A stretch of DNA of 11,272 nt from Thermodesulfobacteriota bacterium (GTDB taxonomy: Bacteria > Desulfobacterota > DSM-4660 > Desulfatiglandales > Desulfatiglandaceae): contig JANQDY010000136.1 in the NCBI GenBank assembly GCA_028278625.1, positions 1 to 11,272 on the forward strand, written 5' to 3'. Shown here piece after piece: positions 1-7,447 of the stretch (positions are counted from its first letter, which is position 1; each line of letters starts with the position of its first letter). The notes beneath the pieces were generated by a model that was not told the DNA's origin, did no database searches, and saw only the letters and a list, made by a program, of their open reading frames with translations. The position numbers and the translations under genes were made by a program.

Positions 1-675
1 CTTCCTCGTGAGTTCAAAGTCGATCTCCCGGCGAACGTCCATGGTGTACGGTTTGACCTTGCGTAACGGTCCATTGCCGGCGGCCTCCCAGAGATGGGGC
101 CCCTCTTTACGAAGCTCCCTGAGCGACTTGTCAGACGAATGCGTGAGCGTTGTGGACCGGGCGTAGGTGGCACAGTTCCACGTGAGGTTGGGCGGCAGGC
201 CGTAGAACTCGTCGAACCCGTGGGCCGTGGGCAGGCTCTCTGGGGCGATGCCCAAGTGCCATTTGCCATAGATGGCCGTGGCATAGCCAGCGTTCTTGAA
301 CAACTGCCCCATGGTGAACGCCTTGCCCGGGAGCGTGTTCGTGGTACCTGGCAGGATGACCAGCGACAGGCCGTTGCGGATCGAGTATTGCCCGGTCATC
401 AGCGCCGCCCTTGATGGTGTGCAGGCGGGCTCCACCAGAAACTGCGTCAAGCGCAGACCCTCGCTGGCGAGTCGATCAATATTCGGCGTTGGCGCCCCGC
501 GAAGCTCTCCACCACCGTAAGGACCCATGTCGCCGTAGCCCACGTTGTCGGCGAGGATGAATACCACATTGGGCTTCTTCTGGTTCTTCTCTTTTGCCAA
601 GGCCGGAAGACCGGCGAAAATAGCCATTGCCACGAGTGCACAACCGAATGAACTCCGTTTGATAAGTGCTTTCAT
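1..675 (-). CDS. Cys-type sulfatase (arylsulfatase-like), N-terminal part, cut by window edge
   Basis: Hydrolyses a sulfate ester, probably in the periplasm; the substrate is not evident. The 225 visible residues begin with a Sec-like signal peptide (K2, K6, R7, hydrophobic core about 10-24, likely cleavage after ALA at 25-27). The sulfatase fold starts at PNVVFILADN (35-44), with metal ligand D43; the usual second Asp is N44. The sulfatase signature is ACTPSRAALMTG (84-95): C85 is the residue converted to formylglycine. GKWHLG lies at 137-142, and GFDEFYG at 153-159 is typical of the family. The frame stays open to base 1, so roughly half the protein, including the C-terminal metal and substrate residues, is missing. 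I chose the ATG at 675 over the one at 681 because AAAAGGGG lies about 7 bp upstream of it. Transcribed divergently from the dehydrogenase, with the maturase nearby. Family assignment is secure; arylsulfatase specificity is only a guess. Confidence 0.93.
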   Translation of the reverse strand, partial: MKALIKRSSFGCALVAMAIFAGLPALAKEKNQKKPNVVFILADNVGYGDMGPYGGGELRGAPTPNIDRLASEGLRLTQFLVEPACTPSRAALMTGQYSIRNGLSLVILPGTTNTLPGKAFTMGQLFKNAGYATAIYGKWHLGIAPESLPTAHGFDEFYGLPPNLTWNCATYARSTTLTHSSDKSLRELRKEGPHLWEAAGNGPLRKVKPYTMDVRREIDFELTRK

Positions 676-782
676 TGTCATACCCCTTTTGGCCCGATAG
701 TTCCAATGCTCCCCGGAAAAGGGCCGGTTTAGAAGCCATATTGTTACATTCATATGTGTCGTGACGCTTTGATTTTCCTCGT

Positions 783-802
783 TAGTATACTTTCTGATAC
801 TA
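783..802. promoter_or_regulatory. Possible operator: 6-bp inverted repeat in divergent intergenic region
   Basis: The 225-bp gap 676-900 lies between the divergent sulfatase and dehydrogenase genes, so it should carry both promoters. It contains TAGTAT (783-788) and its exact reverse complement ATACTA (797-802), with an 8-bp spacer; the left half overlaps a TATACT hexamer (786-791) that could act as a -10 box. I found no well-spaced -35 for it: TTGATT at 769 leaves only 11 bp. An AT-rich inverted repeat here could bind a regulator of one or both genes, but a 6-bp repeat can arise by chance. Confidence 0.2.
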
Positions 803-900
803 CATGACTTATGGTTGCCTACTTGACTAATGCGAATATAGGCCCTATGTTTGCCGAAATCAACGGAAAGGATGGAAGATTCATCAGGGGAGATCAAATA

Positions 901-1725
901 ATGCGCGCTGAACAAACCATGCGAAAAACAATTCTTATTACCGGCGCCACAGACGGGATCGGCTTGGAGACCGCCAGGATGCTGGTCTCCATGGGCCACA
1001 ACGTCATGTTGCACGGCCGAAGCCCCGCAAAACTGGAAAACGTGGAAAGAGCGCTCAGAGACATAGCGGGCGGCGGGCAGGTTGAATGCCATGTGGCCGA
1101 TCTGTCACGCATGGCCGATGTGGAGGCCCTGGCTGAGGCGGTGGCTGAAAAGCACGAAAAACTGGATGTGCTGATCAATAATGCCGGCGTCTTTACCACG
1201 TCCGATCCCGTCACCCGTGACGGTATCGACGTACGGTTTGTCGTCAATGCCATCGCACCCTACCTGCTGACGAAACGCCTTTTGCCGCTGCTTGGGGTTT
1301 CCGGAAGGGTTATCAATCTTTCCTCCGCCGCCCAGGCGACCGTGGAACCAAAGGCCCTTGTAGGACGGGTCGGGCTGTCCGACATGGAAGCTTATGCCCA
1401 AAGCAAACTGGCGCTTACCATGTGGTCCCGCCATATGGCGCTTTCGCAAAAGGATGACGGTCCGGCCATCATCGCGGTTAATCCTGCATCGATGCTCGGC
1501 AGCAAAATGGTCAAACAGGCCTTTGGCGTGGCCGGCCGCGATCTCCGCATCGGCGCGGAAATTCTCTGCCGGGCAGCCCTGGCGGATGAATTCGGGGCAG
1601 CGTCCGGCCGGTATTTCGACAACGATTCAGGCCGGTTTGCCGCGCCCCACCCCGATGCCCTGAATCCTCAAAAAACAGAAAAGATTGTGCGTGTGATCGA
1701 GGCAATTCTGGCCGATATGGGATAA
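901..1725 (+). CDS. Short-chain dehydrogenase/reductase (SDR), NAD(P)-dependent
   Basis: A 274-residue cytoplasmic oxidoreductase of the SDR superfamily. The Rossmann nucleotide-binding motif TGATDGIG is at 14-21, R40 lies in a position that could favour NADP, NNAG is at 93-96, the catalytic serine is in NLSSAA (S141/S142), and the active-site YAQSK is at 165-169 (Y165, K169). The layout resembles the retinol dehydrogenase/protochlorophyllide reductase-like branch, but the substrate cannot be predicted. The frame is open from an ATG at 811, yet the 30 extra codons have no SDR character; AGGGGAG at 886-892 sits 8 bp before the ATG at 901, so I start there (an ATG at 919 is also possible). It lies between a divergent sulfatase and the sulfatase maturase, 209 bp upstream of the latter. 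Nothing in the protein ties it to sulfate-ester metabolism, though it might process a released alcohol. Confidence 0.93.
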   Translation: MRAEQTMRKTILITGATDGIGLETARMLVSMGHNVMLHGRSPAKLENVERALRDIAGGGQVECHVADLSRMADVEALAEAVAEKHEKLDVLINNAGVFTTSDPVTRDGIDVRFVVNAIAPYLLTKRLLPLLGVSGRVINLSSAAQATVEPKALVGRVGLSDMEAYAQSKLALTMWSRHMALSQKDDGPAIIAVNPASMLGSKMVKQAFGVAGRDLRIGAEILCRAALADEFGAASGRYFDNDSGRFAAPHPDALNPQKTEKIVRVIEAILADMG

Positions 1726-1817
1726 GTAATTCGAGACCATTTACTGGGGAGATCACGCCAACAATATCGTATCCTCAAAGGGGAGACTGCCCGCGTACCA
1801 AAAGCAGTTTCTTGGAA

Positions 1818-1835
1818 AGATCGATCACGCGATCT
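1818..1835 (+). repeat. Short inverted repeat in leader between SDR and maturase
   Basis: AGATCG (1818-1823) and CGATCT (1830-1835) are exact inverted repeats around a 6-nt loop. Together with the larger hairpin just downstream, it suggests the untranslated stretch ahead of the maturase is structured. It could be an RNA hairpin or a protein-binding site. Confidence 0.3.
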
Positions 1836-1843
1836 CCAGTCAT

Positions 1844-1908
1844 CCGGTCACCGAGCAGGAGGTTCTCCAGACGTCTCCGTGGTAGGAGACCGGTTCGTTT
1901 TTGTTTTG
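1844..1908 (+). terminator. Terminator- or attenuator-like hairpin with T-rich tail upstream of the maturase
   Basis: In the 209-bp gap between the dehydrogenase and the maturase, CCGGTC (1844-1849) is the exact reverse complement of GACCGG (1888-1893). A competing inner stem pairs GTCTCC (1873-1878) with GGAGAC (1885-1890) around a 6-nt loop; a third small stem pairs GGAG (1858-1861) with CTCC (1865-1868). The outer arm is followed at 1894-1908 by a T-rich run, as at an intrinsic terminator. The two larger stems share bases 1888-1890 and so are mutually exclusive, as in attenuators. It may simply end the dehydrogenase transcript, or it may control read-through into the maturase and sulfatase. 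The T run is interrupted, so efficiency is uncertain. Confidence 0.35.
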
Positions 1909-1934
1909 ATAGAGAAAAGGGTCCATATGCTGTC

Positions 1935-3215
1935 ATGGATATTCTTTTGAAAAGACCGCGAAAACCGCTGGAGACCCTTCTGATCAAGCCAGCGGGACCT
2001 GACTGCAACATGGCCTGCACCTATTGCTTCTACCGGGAAAAGACCTCGCTTTTTCCAAAGAGCCCAAGTCATCGCATGTCGCAAGAGGTGCTGGAGGCGG
2101 TGGTTGGCCAGGCCATGAAACAGTCCGGGAGCCAGATCAATTTCATCTGGCAGGGGGGAGAACCCATGTTGATGGGGCTCGACTTCTATCGGAAATGCGT
2201 TGCTTTTCAGCAACGCTTCGGTCGTGGACAGGTCGTGGGAAACGGGCTGCAGACCAACGGCCTGCTCATCGACGCCGAATGGATTCGTTTCCTTAGATCC
2301 TACAACTGGCTCGTGGGATTGTCCCTGGACGGACCACAACATGTACATGACCATTATCGCAGGACCCGGAGCGGCGCCGGCACATGGAAAAAAGTAACGG
2401 CCAGTGCCGAGAGAATGCTCGCCGCCGACCTGGCCGTCAACGCCCTCATTGTCGTGAACGACTACTCTGTCCAATTTCCGGACGAGATTTACGCGTTTCA
2501 CAAGAACCTCGGATTGTCCCACATGCAATTCGTCCCCTGTGTGGAACCGGATAGGGACGATCCATCCCGTGTTCTCGGCTTTTCCGTCCCCGCCGAAGGG
2601 TACGGGCGGTTTCTCTGCCGGCTCTTCGATCTGTGGATGGGCGATTTTAGGGGCCTTCAGCCTGCCACGTCCGTACGGTTTTTTGAATCATTGTTTCACG
2701 CTTATATGGGGTACCCTCCACCTGAATGTACCCTGCTGGATGAGTGTGGCACCTATGTGGTGGTGGAGCATAACGGTGATGTCTTTTCCTGCGACTTCTT
2801 TGTCCATCCCGCGTGGCGACTCGGCAATGTGAAAGACGCGATACTGTCGGAAATGCTGAACGCCGAAAGACAATCTGTTTTCGGCCGAAGAAAAGCGCAC
2901 CTGCCCGACGAATGCAGCCGCTGCCGCTGGCTTTCCCTTTGCAGGGGGGGGTGCCCAAAGGATCGGCTGCCGGGACAGACGGGGAAGGCACCGAACTATC
3001 TGTGTTCGGCATACCGGATGTTCTTCGAATACTCGGACGAAAGGTTCCGGAGGCTCGCTGGAAGGTGGCAAAGAGAGCACCCGTATTCTGAAACACCGGC
3101 GGAAGATCGAACAGGAGGGCGGCCCCCTGATGTCAAGGTTCAAGGCAAGGTTGGCAGAAACCGGCCCTGCCCCTGTGGAAGCGGGAAGAAATACAAGCGG
3201 TGTTGCGGTGCATAA
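1935..3215 (+). CDS. Anaerobic sulfatase-maturing enzyme (radical SAM, SPASM type) with C-terminal SEC-C motif
   Basis: Cytosolic radical-SAM enzyme (AslB/AtsB/anSME family) that oxidises the Cys or Ser of the sulfatase CxPSR signature to formylglycine. The 426 residues show the radical-SAM cluster motif CNMACTYC (C24, C28, C31), the SAM-binding QGGEP (73-77), and a SPASM-type set for two auxiliary [4Fe-4S] clusters: C265, C271, C286, C327, C330, C336, C340, C357. D287 directly after C286 matches the catalytic base known in the Clostridium perfringens enzyme. The tail 408-426 is a SEC-C zinc motif (C412, C414, C423, C424), an addition beyond the usual family length. ATG 1935 is the only sensible start: the open frame reaches a TTG at 1812, but those 41 codons are Arg-rich and unrelated. 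The likely SD, AAAAGGG at 1915-1921, is 13 bp away, longer than usual. Neighbouring sulfatases are the obvious substrates. Confidence 0.95.
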   Translation: MDILLKRPRKPLETLLIKPAGPDCNMACTYCFYREKTSLFPKSPSHRMSQEVLEAVVGQAMKQSGSQINFIWQGGEPMLMGLDFYRKCVAFQQRFGRGQVVGNGLQTNGLLIDAEWIRFLRSYNWLVGLSLDGPQHVHDHYRRTRSGAGTWKKVTASAERMLAADLAVNALIVVNDYSVQFPDEIYAFHKNLGLSHMQFVPCVEPDRDDPSRVLGFSVPAEGYGRFLCRLFDLWMGDFRGLQPATSVRFFESLFHAYMGYPPPECTLLDECGTYVVVEHNGDVFSCDFFVHPAWRLGNVKDAILSEMLNAERQSVFGRRKAHLPDECSRCRWLSLCRGGCPKDRLPGQTGKAPNYLCSAYRMFFEYSDERFRRLAGRWQREHPYSETPAEDRTGGRPPDVKVQGKVGRNRPCPCGSGKKYKRCCGA

Positions 3216-3367
3216 GTAAAAACCCTTGCGCCGACCCATCATTATTGCGTAGAGTGATCATATTCATCCGCCTTAAAGTTTCGCGTGGTTCCCATTGCGG
3301 GATTTTGTCGATGATGCAGGCCTCAAGTCAACAGGACCAACAATACGCCAAAGAAAGGTGCAGGCAA

Positions 3368-5044
3368 ATGAAAGATAAGACGCGGCGCGAATTTCTGAAA
3401 GACGGCTTGGCGGTCACAGCCGGGGTTGTGGCTTCCGGTGTGCTGGGCAACACGGGAACCGTTAGCGCAAAGCCTAAGGGCGACGGCAAGACGTCTTCAC
3501 CCTTGGACACCACCCAGAAAAAGCGCAATAATATCGTCTTGATCATCACGGACCAGCAGCGGCAGGCCCAGCACTGGCCCACCGGATGGATCGAGGAGCA
3601 TATGCCCACCATGGCGCGCCTGCAGCGGCACGGCGTGACCTTCACGAACAATTTTACGGCCGCAACCGCCTGCTGCCCCAGTCGCGCGACTTTTCTTACC
3701 GGGGTTTATCCCAGTGTGCACGGCGTCAAAGACACCCCGCCGAATCCCCCCTTGAGGTCTGACATTACGAACATGTTGAAACTTGCAGAAGAGGCCGGAT
3801 ACCAGGTGGCCTACAAGGGGAAGATGCACCTGTTCACCCCGCAAGGCACCCCGTCCCAGGACAATTTCTCGAGCTACGACATCAAGTGGGCATCCGACCA
3901 CTACAGCGCTCATCGATGGAATCCGCCGGACTGCGCCTTGGACCCCGGCGGTGACGTCTGGATCTCCGGGGGGTGGCCCAACAACGATCGCCGCTACGTG
4001 AGCGGCGTGCCGGACACGTTCAACCGCATGACACCCGCCGTAGGCGGCGGCGAGACCATTTTGCAGTATCTGGACAATTATGACCCGAAAACGGATAAGC
4101 CATTTCTACTGGTCTGCTCCTTCGGCAACCCCCACGACATTTCCGTGTGGCCCGATCAGGACAAATGGGGCTATGACAAGGCGAACTATGAAAAGCTCAC
4201 GGAAATCGGACTGCCTTCCAACTACAATGATGACCTGAAAGAGAAACCTATCGGCCAAAAGCAATTCCAGAAACTGACCGACAAGACAGACCCCTGCCCC
4301 ACCACACAGGACCGCATCGAATACTGCCGCTTCTACGCGTACCTCCACACCGTGGTTGACAGGCATATCGCGGCCGTGCTGGACAAGCTGGACGAGAAGG
4401 GGCTCACCGACGACACCGTCATTTTCCGTTTCGCGGACCACGGGGAGCAGAGCTGGTCCCACCAGATGATACAAAAGGGATTGACCAGTTACCAGGAGAC
4501 CATTAACGTGCCCTTGATCATCTCCAACCCGAAGCTCTTCCCAAAAGGAACAACCACGTCATCCTTCGCCAGCCTGGTCGACCTTGTTCCCACCATCGCG
4601 GAAATAACCGGCGCCGCTTCCCCCGAAGACCTGAGTAAGATGGGTATCTGCGGCAAGTCTCTTGTGCCCGTCATGCAGGACCCGAACGTCCGTGTCCGCG
4701 ACAACATCATGTTCTACTCAGAGGATTTCCAGTTTTTCTTCAACCAGTACCTGGGGACGAAAAATACCTTTAAGACCATCCCGGGCAAAATCCGCAGCAT
4801 CCGCTTCGAGGACTGGATGTATGCCGTGTACTTCACTGATAAGGGGACCAGGTTCCAGTATGAGATGTACAACCTGACCGACGATCCTGGGGAGATGACC
4901 AACCTGGCGTGGGGATCGCGGAGACAGGGGAACCTTTCCCGGATGCAGGAACTGCACGACATGCTGACAGCGGAACTTAAGACCTACAAGGCGTTGCCTG
5001 ATGGATTTCAGTGGCCGGCAAAGGCAGGAACGGAATCCGCATAG
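3368..5044 (+). CDS. Cys-type sulfatase with Tat signal peptide (choline-sulfatase/PMH-like layout)
   Basis: A full-length 558-residue sulfatase, likely periplasmic. The N-terminus TRREFLKDG (5-13) is a Tat twin-arginine motif, followed by a hydrophobic stretch to about residue 27. The catalytic fold starts at NNIVLIITDQQ (54-64), with metal ligand D62. The signature ACCPSRATFLTG (101-112) puts the formylglycine Cys at 102; a second Cys occupies the variable position. GKMH (151-154), NPH (H256 about), ADHGE (356-360; D357, H358) and K370 fit the remaining metal and sulfate-binding residues. YNLTDDPGEMTNLA (501-514) is the usual C-terminal sulfatase motif. The IITDQQ rather than LADD entry resembles choline-sulfatase and phosphonate monoester hydrolase relatives, but the substrate is unknown. 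The frame is open from 3200, overlapping the maturase; I use ATG 3368 because it begins the Tat signal and has AAAGG 9 bp upstream. It follows the maturase by 152 bp, with no clear terminator between them. Confidence 0.95.
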   Translation: MKDKTRREFLKDGLAVTAGVVASGVLGNTGTVSAKPKGDGKTSSPLDTTQKKRNNIVLIITDQQRQAQHWPTGWIEEHMPTMARLQRHGVTFTNNFTAATACCPSRATFLTGVYPSVHGVKDTPPNPPLRSDITNMLKLAEEAGYQVAYKGKMHLFTPQGTPSQDNFSSYDIKWASDHYSAHRWNPPDCALDPGGDVWISGGWPNNDRRYVSGVPDTFNRMTPAVGGGETILQYLDNYDPKTDKPFLLVCSFGNPHDISVWPDQDKWGYDKANYEKLTEIGLPSNYNDDLKEKPIGQKQFQKLTDKTDPCPTTQDRIEYCRFYAYLHTVVDRHIAAVLDKLDEKGLTDDTVIFRFADHGEQSWSHQMIQKGLTSYQETINVPLIISNPKLFPKGTTTSSFASLVDLVPTIAEITGAASPEDLSKMGICGKSLVPVMQDPNVRVRDNIMFYSEDFQFFFNQYLGTKNTFKTIPGKIRSIRFEDWMYAVYFTDKGTRFQYEMYNLTDDPGEMTNLAWGSRRQGNLSRMQELHDMLTAELKTYKALPDGFQWPAKAGTESA

Positions 5045-5154
5045 CAAACCTTTCCCAAAGGCCGGGGTGCTTGATTATCTTTTTTCCTTGGCATTGGGCA
5101 CGTGCATGCACCGCCATATGTTCAAATCGCTCTCAACAATATGATAGTGAGGCA
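5045..5154. other. Convergent intergenic gap, no clear terminator
   Basis: This 110-bp spacer separates the rightward sulfatase from the leftward four-gene operon. It holds a small perfect hairpin, CCTTT/AAAGG (5049-5061, 3-nt loop), a T6 run near 5080-5085 about 19 bp further on, and a perfect 10-bp palindrome GTGCATGCAC (5102-5111). None forms a convincing intrinsic terminator, because the hairpin and T run are not adjacent. I see no gene in it. Confidence 0.4.
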
Positions 5155-6321
5155 CTAATTCTCGTTGACGCCTTCCCGAAGGGTCTGATACAGAAAACGG
5201 ATGTGGTCGGCAATATGGGCGTCTATGAGGTCCATGTCATTTGAATCGTGCTCCGCGTAGTGGGCCAGAAGCGGCTCAAAAACCCGCTTCAGTTCTTCTC
5301 TGTCAAAAGACTTCATCAGGGAGAGAACCGTGTCCGCGGAAAGTCCGGACCCGAGGTCGTTCGCCGATTCCCTGGCCCTAAGTGCTTCAAAAAAGCCATT
5401 TGCCGTGGCTGTGACCGCAAAATCACCCAGCCAGACCGTTTCACCAACGCCTTCCAGCCGATCGAGCCGCATCTTAACGGTTGTATCCAGGAAAAAGTAA
5501 ATGAGGGCGATTGCGGGATTGACGCCTTCTTCGGTCAATCCGGGCATCAGCGGGCCATATTGCCGAACAGTGGTTAACCGCACATGGGGCTTGCCATGGG
5601 GATTGATTTTGACGATGAAATCTCCGGCCGCATGATGCCAGGCGCTTATCTGCATGAAGTTCCGGAAGTCATAATAGAGGGTAAGGATTCTGGCGCAGTT
5701 TCTGATAATTCCGGATGCCACAACGTCCGAGGCATACCAGGGACCTTTCCCATAATCCCATATTTGGATCTTTTGCACATTGTCTTTTGGGTCTGTTGCC
5801 ATGTGCCATTCGTGGTAGTCTAGAAACCACCGGGACGCAAGGATGACCATCTCCACGGTTTTTCCCGTGGCCGTACGGCAATTCATATTTCTAAAACCGA
5901 AGATTTCAGGCAGATAGGGATGGCCGAAATCCCGGTTCAGCCCACGAAGGATGTCGTGTTCACCCCTCATACATTCTACGCTGTTTTCGGTCATGGCCGT
6001 ACTGAGCGTGAATTTCGCGGATCTGCCCTTTGTCACGATTTCCACGCTGACCAGATGGTACAGCACGCCGTGCTTTTCGCTGCGAATCCTCAGTTCTTGA
6101 ACATCCTCCAATTTAAGGGGATATCCAAGACTTCCTTTGAAAGCCTGATTGAGCAGCTCACCCCGGTCTTCAAGAAGGGAGGTCTTGAGCGTATCAAAAT
6201 AGTCCAGAAGGGTGAGATGGGGATGCGCCTTATGGGGGGCCAGAATGAAAGGCCTATTGAGATCCGGAGCGCTTAAGGGGATGTCGCCCAGAGGGGAAGC
6301 GAACAGATAGGAAACAATCAT
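5155..6321 (-). CDS. Unknown protein, 388 aa, with faint protein-kinase-like layout
   Basis: I do not recognise this family by name. The protein is soluble, with no signal peptide or membrane segment. Several features occur in the order seen in kinase-like (APH/protein kinase) folds: a strand with K104 in TKGRSAKF (98-105), E121 in a following helix (GEHDILRGL, 120-128), HPYLPEIFGF (134-143), a hinge-like stretch VEMVILASRWFLDYHEWH (156-173), then AWHHAAGDFIVKI (227-239), which looks like a catalytic-loop segment. No DFG-type metal-binding motif follows where expected; VRLTTVRQYGP is there instead, so it could be an inactive kinase relative. This is pattern reading, not homology. The C-terminal quarter is helical and acidic. 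It is last in the operon: its ATG overlaps the stop of the HEAT gene by 4 bp (ATGA), and the SD is weak, implying translational coupling. The reading frame is firm; the function is unknown. Confidence 0.85.
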   Translation of the reverse strand: MIVSYLFASPLGDIPLSAPDLNRPFILAPHKAHPHLTLLDYFDTLKTSLLEDRGELLNQAFKGSLGYPLKLEDVQELRIRSEKHGVLYHLVSVEIVTKGRSAKFTLSTAMTENSVECMRGEHDILRGLNRDFGHPYLPEIFGFRNMNCRTATGKTVEMVILASRWFLDYHEWHMATDPKDNVQKIQIWDYGKGPWYASDVVASGIIRNCARILTLYYDFRNFMQISAWHHAAGDFIVKINPHGKPHVRLTTVRQYGPLMPGLTEEGVNPAIALIYFFLDTTVKMRLDRLEGVGETVWLGDFAVTATANGFFEALRARESANDLGSGLSADTVLSLMKSFDREELKRVFEPLLAHYAEHDSNDMDLIDAHIADHIRFLYQTLREGVNEN

Positions 6322-7445
6322 AGTTTTTTAAGGGCCCCTTTGGCGATGTCATCCACGGACATCCTCTTAATTTCCCCATCCTCATAGAACGCGATCTCGT
6401 GGGAATCGCCCAAGGCTTTTTCAATGTCTTTTCTGGCCTCGTGCGCGCCCAGGTTCCCCAGAAGCCATACGGTGTATCCACGGACCGAAGGGTCGGGATC
6501 CTCCAGAAAGGCGAAAAAATAGAGGGTGTGCCGGCGGATGAAGGGGCCTTGGGTCTTCGAAATCCTGCCCAGGGCCTTAAGGGCGTCAATCCTGCGATTC
6601 TCATCACCCAGGAACTGGTAGAGTTGAGAGGTATAGCCCCCAAAGAGATCAGGGCGTTGGCCGATGATTTCACCGATGGCTTCAAATGCGCCCAGGGGAA
6701 AGGCGGCCGTATCGATGAGGGAATAGAAAAGGGACTGCAGCAGTTTGCTGACGATGCCGGGGTCCCGGTCCCCTATCACGGCACAGGCGCTTCCTAGGAA
6801 TTCGGCGGCCCTCTGACGAAACAGGTCGTCACCGGAATAGATCAGCCGTTGGAGATATCTTAGGATTCTTTTGTCGTTTCGGGCCGCCAAAAGGATGGGG
6901 TCCAAACGGTATTGTCTGACCTTTTCCTCCACCCCCTTTTTGGACATCCGTGCGTTCGGTTTGGGTTTCGATTGAGTGGCGGCAACTCCCTTTGGATCGG
7001 CGTCAATTGAAACGGCGCCGGTTGAAGCGGCGTTGAGGCGCCCTCTGGCGCCATCGGCGGTAACTTCCTGAACTTCTTGGTGGAGTCTTATGAAATAGAG
7101 GGCTCCGGAGGTTTTTCGGCCTTCGTAAGCCCCTGAAGGAACAACAAGATGGGAATTGAGATCGTAATTCTCCACGATCTCCTGTTGGTAATCCTCGTCG
7201 GCCGCAAGCCCCCATGCCAGGTCCCAATCCATGTCGCAGCCGAACAGAAGGGCTTCAATCAGGGCGGCGCCCAGATTGTGTCCGGTTTCGTCACAGGCAT
7301 AGACCGCCCCGCAAGAGCACATCCCCACGGGCATTTCGCCGGGCTTGCGGGTGGGAAGCTCTTTTGGCTTCTCAACGGGCAGCCCGCAAAAAGGGCATTT
7401 GGCCCTTTGAACCGGCTCTCTTCCCAAAAACTTCCGATCAAACAT
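6318..7445 (-). CDS. Zinc-ribbon and HEAT-like repeat protein, function unknown
   Basis: 375 residues, apparently cytosolic. The N-terminus carries four cysteines spaced as a zinc ribbon: CPFC (C17, C20) and CSC (C43, C45). A compact domain follows (about 55-125; GHNLGAALIEALLFGCDMDWD at 55-75), then a low-complexity Ala/Lys/Pro linker (about 135-168). From about 175 to 345 come paired helices of the HEAT/PBS-lyase type, for example FRQRAAEFLGSA, RRIDALKALGRI and VRGYTVWLLGNLG, each with the Arg/Ala/Leu/Gly pattern of such repeats. HEAT arrays bind proteins, so a scaffold role is plausible but inferred. From memory it resembles what NCBI calls the DVU0298 family in sulfate reducers; I could not check this. 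It starts 2 bp after the stop of the 94-residue gene without a strong SD, and its stop overlaps the next start by 4 bp, so all are probably translated from one message. Confidence 0.88.
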   Translation of the reverse strand: MFDRKFLGREPVQRAKCPFCGLPVEKPKELPTRKPGEMPVGMCSCGAVYACDETGHNLGAALIEALLFGCDMDWDLAWGLAADEDYQQEIVENYDLNSHLVVPSGAYEGRKTSGALYFIRLHQEVQEVTADGARGRLNAASTGAVSIDADPKGVAATQSKPKPNARMSKKGVEEKVRQYRLDPILLAARNDKRILRYLQRLIYSGDDLFRQRAAEFLGSACAVIGDRDPGIVSKLLQSLFYSLIDTAAFPLGAFEAIGEIIGQRPDLFGGYTSQLYQFLGDENRRIDALKALGRISKTQGPFIRRHTLYFFAFLEDPDPSVRGYTVWLLGNLGAHEARKDIEKALGDSHEIAFYEDGEIKRMSVDDIAKGALKKL

Positions 7446-7447
7446 AT

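Noticed and set aside
640..675. Lipobox in the edge sulfatase signal peptide (C12)
   Set aside because: C12 lies too early and SFGC does not fit the lipobox; an ordinary signal peptide with ALA cleavage fits better.
811..900. Upstream in-frame ATG extending the dehydrogenase by 30 residues
   Set aside because: The extra residues lack SDR character, and a good SD (AGGGGAG) lies 8 bp before the ATG at 901.
1812..1934. TTG start adding 41 Arg-rich residues to the maturase
   Set aside because: The region is a leader with inverted repeats and has no resemblance to the family; the protein begins naturally at 1935.
1775..2020. Minus-strand open frame across the maturase leader and start
   Set aside because: It overlaps the leader and the 5' end of a certain gene, and its translation has no recognisable domain.
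5049..5111. Small hairpin (5049-5061), T run and 10-bp palindrome (5102-5111) as a terminator
   Set aside because: Hairpin and T run are about 19 bp apart and the palindrome has no T tail; kept only as a description of the gap.
5248..5823. Plus-strand open frames opposite the 388-aa gene
   Set aside because: They have no domain signal and lie antisense to a longer, coupled reading frame.
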